Assembly (NCBI GenBank): GCA_035525455.1
Contig: DATLEF010000036.1
Coordinates: 1-5,686 of the forward strand
Reading direction: 5' to 3'
Length of the DNA stretch: 5,686 bases
Origin: JAQGMV01 sp035525455
GTDB taxonomy: Bacteria; Pseudomonadota; Gammaproteobacteria; Burkholderiales; SG8-41
Positions 1 to 5,622 of this stretch are shown here, in pieces; the stretch's first letter is position 1; the number at the start of each line of letters is the position of its first letter. The translations under genes and the position numbers were made by a program. Under the pieces are notes generated by a model that saw only the letters and a program-made list of their open reading frames with translations, was not told where the DNA came from and made no database searches.

Positions 1-41
1 GACCCGCGCGCGGTATGTTCACACAATGCCCTTACACATTC

Positions 42-74
42 GGGAGGCTCCGCATGGAGCTGGTGCGAGGAGAA
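42..74 (+). promoter_or_regulatory. Two candidate Shine-Dalgarno sites for the peroxiredoxin gene
   Basis: GGGAGG at 42-47 lies 6 nt before an in-frame ATG at 54. A second purine-rich site, AGGAGA at 68-73, lies 7 nt before an in-frame GTG at 81 and 10 nt before the ATG at 84. I prefer the inner start because BCP/PrxQ proteins normally begin a few residues before the 'G..AP.F.LPD' strand, and the start at 84 gives exactly that. The start at 54 would add ten residues of charged sequence that look like a translated ribosome-binding region. An ATG at 15 is also in frame but has no visible upstream context. No convincing promoter can be seen in the 83 bases available. Confidence 0.5.
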
Positions 75-83
75 GATCGCGTG

Positions 84-560
84 ATGCTGCAGCCAGGGCA
101 GGCTGCGCCGTCGTTCGATCTGCCTGATGCCGATCTGAATATCGTCAGTCTCGACGCGTTTCGCGAGCAGCACAACGTCGTCGTCTACTTCTATCCGCGC
201 GACGACACACCCGGCTGCACCATCGAGGCAATCGATTTCAGCGAGCTCGAAGATGATTTCACGCGGCTGCACACGGTCGTGCTCGGCGTCAGCATGGACG
301 ACTGCATGTCGCACGGCGCTTTTCGCGACAAGCACGGGCTGTGCGTGCAGCTGCTGGCCGATCCGGACGGCGAGGTCTGCCAGCGCTACGGCGTGCTGCA
401 GGAGAAGGAGATGGACGGCCGCAAGCGCACCGGCATCGTCCGCTCCACGTTCATTGTCGATCGGAAGGGCCTGCTCAAGCACGCGCTGTACGGCGTCAGC
501 GCACGCGGGCACGCGGCTGATGTGCTGAACCTCGTCAAGGACATCGAGAAATGCAGATAG
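84..560 (+). CDS. bcp: BCP/PrxQ-type thiol peroxidase (peroxiredoxin)
   Basis: This is a cytosolic thioredoxin-fold peroxidase that reduces hydrogen peroxide and organic hydroperoxides through a peroxidatic cysteine. In this family the enzyme is usually recycled by thioredoxin. From the ATG at 84 it has 158 residues, the normal BCP length. The N-terminal strand reads PGQAAPSFDLPD. The active-site segment YFYPRDDTPGCT (residues 35-46) carries Thr42, Pro43 and peroxidatic Cys45. Arg120 in IVRSTFIVD is the expected active-site arginine. The resolving cysteine five residues after Cys45, as in E. coli BCP (Cys50), is absent; position 50 is Ile. Other cysteines are 74, 87, 99 and 157, and one of them may take over that role. 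No signal peptide is visible. The 3' end overlaps slyD by 10 bp, which suggests coupled translation. The family call is secure; the exact start and catalytic subtype are less so. Confidence 0.93.
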   Translation: MLQPGQAAPSFDLPDADLNIVSLDAFREQHNVVVYFYPRDDTPGCTIEAIDFSELEDDFTRLHTVVLGVSMDDCMSHGAFRDKHGLCVQLLADPDGEVCQRYGVLQEKEMDGRKRTGIVRSTFIVDRKGLLKHALYGVSARGHAADVLNLVKDIEKCR

Positions 561-1033
561 GCAAGAACACGGTCGTATCGCTGAAGTACGAGCTTTACGG
601 CAACGACGGCGAGATGATCGAAAAGACAGACGAGCCAGTCGAGTATCTGCACGGTGGCTACGGCAACATGTTTCCCGCAGTGGAAAAAGCGCTGGAAGGC
701 AAAGACGTCGGCGAGACCTGCCGCGTGCGGCTTGCGCCGGACGACAGCTTCGGCGATTACGATGCCGATCTCGTGCATGTCGAGCCGCGCGACAAGTTTC
801 CGGAGCAAGTCGAAGTCGGGATGAAGTTCGAAGGCGAAGGCCAGGAGTCAGGGGATGCCATCGTCTACACGGTGACCGACATTGCCGACGGGAAAGTGGT
901 CGTGGACGGAAACCACCCGCTCGCCGGACAGACCCTGAACTTCGAATGCACGATCACTGACGTGCGTGCTGCAAGCGAGGAAGAAATGTCGCATGGCCAC
1001 GTCCACGGAGAGCACGGACACCACCACCATTGA
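551..1033 (+). CDS. slyD: SlyD-like FKBP-type peptidyl-prolyl cis-trans isomerase
   Basis: This is a 160-residue cytoplasmic prolyl isomerase and chaperone of the SlyD group. The group catalyses proline isomerisation in folding proteins, and several members deliver nickel for hydrogenase maturation. The split FKBP domain is visible as residues 1 to about 67, with YLHGGYGN (32-39) and DDSFGDYD (64-71), and resumes at NHPLAGQTLNFE (121-132). The insert-in-flap chaperone domain sits between them at about 68-120. The tail after EEEMSHGHVHG is histidine-rich: eight His in the last 13 residues (148, 150, 152, 155 and 157-160), suited to binding Ni or Zn. Unlike the E. coli tail it has no cysteines; the only two in the protein are Cys57 and Cys133. 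The ATG at 551 lies inside the end of the peroxiredoxin gene, with AAGGA at 537-541 nine nt upstream. The downstream neighbour is convergent, with one base between the two stop codons. Confidence 0.95.
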   Translation: MQIGKNTVVSLKYELYGNDGEMIEKTDEPVEYLHGGYGNMFPAVEKALEGKDVGETCRVRLAPDDSFGDYDADLVHVEPRDKFPEQVEVGMKFEGEGQESGDAIVYTVTDIADGKVVVDGNHPLAGQTLNFECTITDVRAASEEEMSHGHVHGEHGHHHH

Positions 1034-1034
1034 T

Positions 1035-1943
1035 TCAGGGGCGCTGTTTCACGGCGATCCGGCTTCCAGGTACCACTTCGAAGCGCGCCTTTCCTCCTTC
1101 GGTACGCACGGTCACGTGCACCCAGTCGACGAAGGGGCTGCCGTGCACTTCGAGCCGCGTCACATTCTCGATCGCTCGGCCGGTCTGCGGATCGACCAGA
1201 GGGCGATCCAGCCGAAACCAATGCGTATCGCCGTGGATCACCAGGACTTCACCTGAGTAGCGTTGCGCTTCCGCCGCTAAGGTCTCGAGAATGTGTGCGT
1301 AGCCGCTGCTGCCGCTCCAGATGTTCGCCTGCGTTGCGAGAACAATCCCCGGAGCCGCGTGGCTGCGTGCGATTCGAAACGTGTCGCGCAACCAGTCGAT
1401 CAGCGCAGCCGTACGGTGCCGCGACTCGGCGGGCATCAGTCTCAAGTTATTGTCGGGTCCCGGAATATTCAGAGTAGCGAAGACCAGGTCTTCCACGCGC
1501 CAGCGCATGTGCTCCGGATAACCCCGGTCGTTCTGCCGCTCGGCGCGCAGGGTACGCTGCCCAAGGCTCGCATCGTGCGTAAAAAAAAGCTGACGCAGCT
1601 TTGCCAGGCGTTCGAGTGGGTCACGACGCGCCCAATACGCGCGGCCGCAGTCGGTCCACTCGTTGTCACCCGGCGTGTAGAAGAAAGGGTGATGCGACAG
1701 CTGGAACCACTCGCGGCGCTGCAGATACAGCGCGTCGCTGCATTCGCTGCGCGCATCCTTGAAGTCACCCACGTGCATCACGAAAGCGAGCGGCTGCCGA
1801 TTCATTTCGGCGATCATCGTGACGAACTGAGGTTCCTCGTCGAGCGTGTAGGGCGTATCGCCGAGCGCTGCGAAGACGAAGTGCGCCGCCGCTGCTTGCG
1901 CGCAAAACGACGACGCAAGAGCGAAAATCGCGAGAGTTTTCAT
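1035..1943 (-). CDS. Exported calcineurin-like metallophosphoesterase-family protein, substrate unknown
   Basis: The product has 302 residues. Residues 1-20 form a signal peptide: Lys2, a hydrophobic core, then AQAAAA before HFVF, a good AxA cleavage site. It is therefore probably periplasmic. The metallophosphoesterase layout is recognisable: LGDTPY (residues 27-32), HVGDFKD (57-63), TPGDNEW (90-96), a strand ending TQAN (204-207) and HGDTHWF (237-243). Several canonical metal-ligand histidines are replaced. Motif I is D-T-P rather than D-x-H, motif III is GDNE rather than GNH[DE], and motif V is GDTH rather than GHxH. This suggests a distinct subfamily, so its activity should not be assumed. 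The start lies 43 nt after the mutS stop with no terminator between, so it may be read from mutS. No Shine-Dalgarno precedes the ATG (the upstream bases read TTCCCTTCCG). A T8 tract encodes part of Leu119-Phe120-Phe121. Confidence 0.85.
   Translation of the reverse strand: MKTLAIFALASSFCAQAAAAHFVFAALGDTPYTLDEEPQFVTMIAEMNRQPLAFVMHVGDFKDARSECSDALYLQRREWFQLSHHPFFYTPGDNEWTDCGRAYWARRDPLERLAKLRQLFFTHDASLGQRTLRAERQNDRGYPEHMRWRVEDLVFATLNIPGPDNNLRLMPAESRHRTAALIDWLRDTFRIARSHAAPGIVLATQANIWSGSSGYAHILETLAAEAQRYSGEVLVIHGDTHWFRLDRPLVDPQTGRAIENVTRLEVHGSPFVDWVHVTVRTEGGKARFEVVPGSRIAVKQRP
1581..1588. repeat. 8-bp A/T mononucleotide tract inside the phosphoesterase gene
   Basis: There are eight consecutive A on the plus strand, which are eight T in the sense of the phosphoesterase gene. 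They read CTT TTT TTT (Leu119-Phe120-Phe121). It is the longest homopolymer I noticed in this GC-rich window. Runs of this length are prone to replication slippage, especially when mismatch repair is lost. The reading frame is intact here. Confidence 0.9.
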
Positions 1944-1986
1944 CGGAAGGGAACGCTGCGCGGTCGTTCGGCGTGCCGCTCGCGGC

Positions 1987-4554
1987 CTACTCGTCCAGTT
2001 TTTGTCGCAGCTGGTAAAGCAGATCGAGCGCTTCCCGCGGCGTCATCGTGTCCGGGTCCGCCGTTCGCAACAAGACAAGCGCCGAATGCTGCGGGGGCTC
2101 TTCGGGTGCGGGGGCGTTCGGTGTGAAGAGATCGCGTTGCGGACGTGCGCCCAGTCCCTGCTCTTCGAGCTCGGCGAGCCTGCGCCGCGCCGCACGGATG
2201 ACGGCGCCTGGAACTCCGGCGAGGTGCGCAACCTGCAAACCGTAGCTGCGATTCGCCGGACCTTCGGCGACCGCGTGGAGAAAGACGATGCGGTCCTTGT
2301 GCTCCACGGCATCGAGATGAACGTTCGCGACCTGCCTGAATTCCGCGGCAAGCGCAGTCAATTCGAAGTAATGCGTTGCGAAGAGCGTGTGGCAGCGCGT
2401 TTTCTCGACCAGGTGGCGCGCGATGGCCCACGCCAGCGCGAGCCCGTCATAAGTCGACGTGCCGCGTCCGATCTCGTCCATGAGGACCAGGCTGTGCGGT
2501 GTCGCATGGTGCAGGATATACGCCGCTTCGGTCATCTCGACCATGAATGTCGAACGTCCGCCTGCGAGATCGTCCGCCGCGCCGATGCGTGTGAAAATCT
2601 GGTCGAGCGGCCCGAGGCGGGCGCTTTGCGCCGGCACGTACGATCCGCAGTGCGCGAGCAACGCAATCAGCGCCACCTGCCGCATGTAAGTCGACTTGCC
2701 GCCCATGTTGGGGCCCGTGACCAGCAGCATCTGCCTCGCGGAGGAAAGCCGCGCGTCGTTGGCGATGAAAGTCTCGACTTGCCGCTCTACTACCGGATGA
2801 CGTCCGCCGGTGATTTCAATAAGAGGCTCGTCGACGAACTGCGGAACATTCCAGTCAAGCGCACGGGCACGCTCGGAAAACGCGCTGAGCACGTCGATCT
2901 CGGCCATCGCCGCCGCCAGCTGCTGCAATGACGGAATGTGCGGCGCGAGCGCGTCGAGCAGCTTTTCGTACAGGTATTTCTCGCGCGCGAGCGCGCGCTC
3001 CTGCGCCGAGAGTGCTTTGTCCTCGAACGCCTTCAACTCCGGTGTGATGTAGCGCTCGGCGTTTTTCAATGTCTGGCGCCGCCGATAGTCGTCGGGCACC
3101 TTGTCGGCATGCGCGCGCGTGACTTCGATATAAAAACCGTGCACGCGGTTGTATTCGACTTTGAGGTTCGCTATGCCGCTGCGGCTGCGCTCGCGTGTTT
3201 CCAAGTCGAGCAAAAAATCACCGCAGTTCGTTCGTATCGTGCGCAGCTCGTCGAGCTCGGCATCGTAACCGTCTGCGATCACGCCGCCTTCACGCAGCAC
3301 CGCTGCGGGCTCCTCGCGTATCGCACGCTCGAGCAGCGCCACGATGTCGTGCTGTGAGACGAGGGCGCCGGCGAGCTCCGACAGGTGGGGACTCGCGGCT
3401 GCGTCCAGCAACGACGCGGCTTGCGGCACACGTTTCAGCGTCTCGCATAAACCCGACAGGTCTCGCGGACGCGCCGTCTTCAGCGCAATGCGCGCGACGA
3501 TGCGCTCGACATCGACGCAGCCCCTGAAAAGCGCGTGCAGCTGAGGCTGCGTCCCGGCGGCGAGCAGGCCGGCCACCGCGCCCTGGCGCAGCCGCAGGCC
3601 GCCGCGCTCACGCAACGGATGATGCAGCGCGTGCCGGAGCCACCGGCTGCCCATTGCCGTTGCGCACGTGTCGAGCAGCGAAAGCAGCGTCGGCGCCGGC
3701 TCTCCGCGGATCGTTTCCGATATTTCCAGATTGCGGCGCGTCGCGGGATCCATGCGGACAAATGCTCCTGCATGTTCCACCGTAAGCGCCGTAATGTGTG
3801 CGATTGCGGTTCCCTGCGTGGCTTTCGCATACTCGAGCAGGGCACCGGCGGCGGCTACCGCGACGGGGTGATCGTTGGCGCCGAATCCCGAAAGATCCAG
3901 CGTTTCGAATTGACGGCACAACGCGCGGCGTGCGGCTTCGCTGTCGAAGTGCCAGGGCGCGAGCTGCTTCACCGCTGTGTGCCCGTTCAACTCGGGCCAT
4001 TCGGCATTTTCGGCGGTGAGAATCTCGGACGCCCCGAGCCGCTCGAGCTCGTTCGAAAGCGCTGCTGGCGCGGTCTCCATGATGGAGAAACGGCCCGAAG
4101 CGAGCGACAGCCAGGCGATACCGAGCGTCGTGCGCGTGCGATGCAGTGCCAGCAGAAGGTTGTCGCGCTTTTCTTCGAGCAGCGCCGAATCGGTGAGCGT
4201 GCCCGGCGTAACGATGCGTGCGACTTTGCGTTCGAGCGGACCTTTCGACGTGAGCGGATCGCCGATCTGCTCGCAGATGACGACCGATTCGCCGAGCTTC
4301 ACCAGCTTCGCGAGGTACTGCTCGACTGCGTGATAAGGCACGCCCGCCATTTTGATCGGCTCGCCTGCCGAAGCCCCGCGCGTGGTGAGCGTGATATCGA
4401 GCAGTCTTGCGGCGCGCTCGGCGTCATCGTAAAAAAGCTCGTAGAAGTCCCCCATGCGGTAGAAAACGAGCATGTCCGGATGCTGCGCCTTGATCTGCAG
4501 GTACTGCTGCATCATCGGCGTGTGAGCGGTGATCGCAGGTGCTTCGCTTTTCAT
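1987..4554 (-). CDS. mutS: DNA mismatch repair ATPase MutS
   Basis: MutS binds base mismatches and small insertion/deletion loops, forms an ATP-dependent sliding clamp and recruits MutL. From the ATG at 4554 it has 855 residues (E. coli has 853) and is complete. The mismatch-binding domain has the GDFYELFYDD motif, with Phe37 and Glu39 as the probable mismatch-contacting pair. Connector, core and clamp regions follow at roughly 116-567. The ATPase domain shows Walker A GPNMGGKST (Lys620), an STFMVEM segment (668-674), Walker B LVLMDE (Asp693, Glu694) and THYFELT (His728). After the helix-turn-helix region there is a beta-clamp-binding type motif, QRDLF (806-810, bases 2125-2139), and the C-terminal tetramerisation helix TPREALDLLYQLR with Asp835 and Arg840. 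The frame stays open upstream to a TTG at 4635, but that extension does not resemble MutS, while AHTPMMQQYL aligns with the known N-terminus. There is no Shine-Dalgarno; a -10 box lies immediately upstream. Confidence 0.99.
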   Translation of the reverse strand: MKSEAPAITAHTPMMQQYLQIKAQHPDMLVFYRMGDFYELFYDDAERAARLLDITLTTRGASAGEPIKMAGVPYHAVEQYLAKLVKLGESVVICEQIGDPLTSKGPLERKVARIVTPGTLTDSALLEEKRDNLLLALHRTRTTLGIAWLSLASGRFSIMETAPAALSNELERLGASEILTAENAEWPELNGHTAVKQLAPWHFDSEAARRALCRQFETLDLSGFGANDHPVAVAAAGALLEYAKATQGTAIAHITALTVEHAGAFVRMDPATRRNLEISETIRGEPAPTLLSLLDTCATAMGSRWLRHALHHPLRERGGLRLRQGAVAGLLAAGTQPQLHALFRGCVDVERIVARIALKTARPRDLSGLCETLKRVPQAASLLDAAASPHLSELAGALVSQHDIVALLERAIREEPAAVLREGGVIADGYDAELDELRTIRTNCGDFLLDLETRERSRSGIANLKVEYNRVHGFYIEVTRAHADKVPDDYRRRQTLKNAERYITPELKAFEDKALSAQERALAREKYLYEKLLDALAPHIPSLQQLAAAMAEIDVLSAFSERARALDWNVPQFVDEPLIEITGGRHPVVERQVETFIANDARLSSARQMLLVTGPNMGGKSTYMRQVALIALLAHCGSYVPAQSARLGPLDQIFTRIGAADDLAGGRSTFMVEMTEAAYILHHATPHSLVLMDEIGRGTSTYDGLALAWAIARHLVEKTRCHTLFATHYFELTALAAEFRQVANVHLDAVEHKDRIVFLHAVAEGPANRSYGLQVAHLAGVPGAVIRAARRRLAELEEQGLGARPQRDLFTPNAPAPEEPPQHSALVLLRTADPDTMTPREALDLLYQLRQKLDE

Positions 4555-4561
4555 GTCGGCA

Positions 4562-4567
4562 ATTATA
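4562..4567 (-). promoter_or_regulatory. Perfect -10 box (TATAAT) immediately upstream of mutS
   Basis: The minus strand reads CTTATAATTGCCGACATG. The consensus TATAAT ends 7 nt before the mutS ATG, so transcription from it would begin at or within one base of the start codon and give a leaderless mRNA. No good -35 is seen: at 17-bp spacing the hexamer is GAAACG, and no TGn extension precedes the -10. The absence of a Shine-Dalgarno before mutS fits leaderless initiation. An AT-rich hexamer in GC-rich DNA directly before a gene is suggestive, but a promoter further upstream in the 264-bp gap cannot be excluded. The plus strand of the same spot reads TATAAG (4564-4569), so it could also serve a divergent transcript. 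Confidence 0.45.
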
Positions 4568-4634
4568 AGCGGCAGCTTCCAGCACGTTTCGCAGGCGAGT
4601 ACATCTCGACTCGTTTCGTCGCGGAGAGTGAACA

Positions 4635-4724
4635 ATGAGCCGGGTGTTTGAAAATCTCGTGCGCGCGATTCCGAAGAAGATTTTCAGCGCGAATCGTCCG
4701 TTCTGGTCGGCGAAGGGACAATAA
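4635..4724 (+). CDS. Putative 29-residue small basic protein (unrecognised)
   Basis: This small ORF lies in the suhB-mutS gap, divergent from mutS. It has an ATG at 4635 and TAA at 4722-4724. GGAG at 4623-4626 lies 8 nt before the ATG, a better ribosome-binding site than any minus-strand gene here has. The peptide begins MSRVFENLVRAIPKK and ends NRPFWSAKGQ. Residues 4-12 place V, F, L, V and I on one face of a possible amphipathic helix. Six basic residues against one acidic give a net charge of about +5. By hand count, GC content rises with codon position as expected for coding DNA: about 50, 46 and 68 percent at positions 1, 2 and 3. I recognise no family. It could be a real small protein, a leader peptide or chance; the short length keeps confidence low. 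Confidence 0.35.
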   Translation: MSRVFENLVRAIPKKIFSANRPFWSAKGQ

Positions 4725-4763
4725 TCGCCTTTGTCGGCCTGTTGCATCATTTAAACCGTGGAC

Positions 4764-4789
4764 GAAGAAAGACGCGGCGCGTGCGCCGC
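4764..4789 (-). terminator. Probable Rho-independent terminator of suhB
   Basis: Read on the minus strand, GCGGCG-CACG-CGCCGC forms a perfect 6-bp all-GC stem with a 4-nt loop (4789-4774). It is followed by GTCTTTCTTC (4773-4764), a T-rich but interrupted tract. It begins about 30 nt after the suhB stop, the expected place. An outer pairing between CACGG (4791-4795) and CCGTG (4756-4760) could bracket the hairpin. The imperfect U-run means termination may be partial, so some read-through into mutS is possible. Confidence 0.5.
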
Positions 4790-4818
4790 ACACGGCTTGT
4801 CTCGCGGCAGTTAACGAG

Positions 4819-5622
4819 TCAGCGCCTGGTTTTGAGATCGGGCGTGAGATGCGGCGCCAGGAGCTTCAGCAGCTCGCCGAAGACCTTCGGCGTGCCGACT
4901 GCGATGTTTCCGCTCGCCATCCAGCCTTCATTTCCTTCCAGATCGCCGACGAGGCCGCCCGCTTCGGTGATGAGGAGCGAGCCGGCGGCCATGTCCCAGG
5001 GGCTTAAGCCCAGTTGCCAGAAGGCATCCAGTCTGCCCGCGGCGACATAAGCCAGATCGAGCGCCGCCGATCCTCCGCGGCGAACGCCCGTGCTGCCTTT
5101 CATCACGTCGCGCAGCATGTTGAGGTAGGCCTCGAGGTGCGCCACCTCCTTGAACGGAAAGCCGGTGCCGACGAGGCCGGACTTCAGATCGCGCCGTTTG
5201 CTCACGCGTATGCGCGTGTCATTCAGGAATGCGCCGCGACCGCGGCTGGCGGTGAAAAGATCGTTGTGCCCGGGATCGTAGATGACCGCCTGCGTGACGA
5301 CGCTCCGGTGCTCCAGCGCAATCGACACGCAATATTGCGGAAAGCCATGGAGGAAATTGGTCGTCCCGTCCAGCGGATCGATCATCCATACGTATTCCGA
5401 CGTGCCCGATGCGCCGCCTTCCTCTGCGAGGATGGCGTGTGCCGGATATGCTTCGTGCAGCGTCGACACGATGGCGCGCTCGGCTTCACTGTCGACTTCC
5501 GACACGAAATCGTTTGCAGCTTTCTCCCGAACCGCCACGACGTCGAGGTTACGCGTCGCACGATTGATGATGTTACCTGCGCGGCGTGCGGCTTTGACCG
5601 CAATATTGAGCATTGGATGCAT
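4819..5622 (-). CDS. suhB: SuhB, inositol-1-monophosphatase family protein
   Basis: This is a 267-residue Mg-dependent inositol monophosphatase, the same length as E. coli SuhB. The family hydrolyses inositol phosphates. In E. coli the protein also joins the NusA antitermination complex on rRNA operons; whether that holds here is inference. Motifs present: AEEGG with Glu67, the IMPase signature WMIDPLDGTTNF (residues 79-90) with metal ligands Asp82 and Asp85, the segment RRGGSAALDLAYVAAGR (181-197), and the C-terminal signature PWDMAAGSLLITEAGG with Asp210. The start MHPMLNIAV matches E. coli SuhB exactly and fixes the ATG at 5622. No Shine-Dalgarno is visible before it; the upstream bases read CCGAACGCCCGCC. 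It is followed by the probable terminator above, then by mutS in the same direction after 264 bp. I see no truncation or missing catalytic residue. Confidence 0.98.
   Translation of the reverse strand: MHPMLNIAVKAARRAGNIINRATRNLDVVAVREKAANDFVSEVDSEAERAIVSTLHEAYPAHAILAEEGGASGTSEYVWMIDPLDGTTNFLHGFPQYCVSIALEHRSVVTQAVIYDPGHNDLFTASRGRGAFLNDTRIRVSKRRDLKSGLVGTGFPFKEVAHLEAYLNMLRDVMKGSTGVRRGGSAALDLAYVAAGRLDAFWQLGLSPWDMAAGSLLITEAGGLVGDLEGNEGWMASGNIAVGTPKVFGELLKLLAPHLTPDLKTRR

Noticed and set aside
1293..2126. Plus-strand open frame of about 277 codons spanning the phosphoesterase and the mutS end
   Set aside because: It is antisense to two supported genes, crosses their junction and has no recognisable domain.
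2002..2931. Plus-strand open frame of about 309 codons opposite the mutS ATPase region
   Set aside because: It is a shadow of mutS: Arg-rich composition, no ribosome site of note, and the opposite strand encodes invariant Walker motifs.
2981..3000. GCGCGC-rich palindrome inside mutS
   Set aside because: It is explained by Arg and Ala codons in the clamp/core region, with no T-run or other regulatory sign.
4597..4613. Short inverted repeat (CGAGT ... ACTCG) upstream of the small ORF as an operator
   Set aside because: A 5-bp stem with an 8-nt loop is expected by chance in GC-rich DNA and matches no operator I know.
4555..4635. N-terminal extension of MutS from a TTG at 4635
   Set aside because: The extra 27 residues have no MutS counterpart, there is no ribosome site, and the segment contains the TATAAT box. 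The ATG at 4554 gives near-perfect E. coli numbering.
3535..4638. Long plus-strand open frame (about 367 codons) opposite mutS
   Set aside because: It lies antisense to the strongly conserved N-terminal half of mutS, its translation is rich in Arg and Ala with no recognisable motif, and such frames are common opposite GC-rich genes.
4635..4724. Small ORF as a toxin of a toxin-antitoxin pair
   Set aside because: The cationic amphipathic look is suggestive, but no antitoxin gene, antisense RNA promoter or repeat is visible next to it.
4563..4793. Minus-strand 76-codon frame in the suhB-mutS gap
   Set aside because: It starts next to the terminator hairpin, has no Shine-Dalgarno and shows no coding-like composition.
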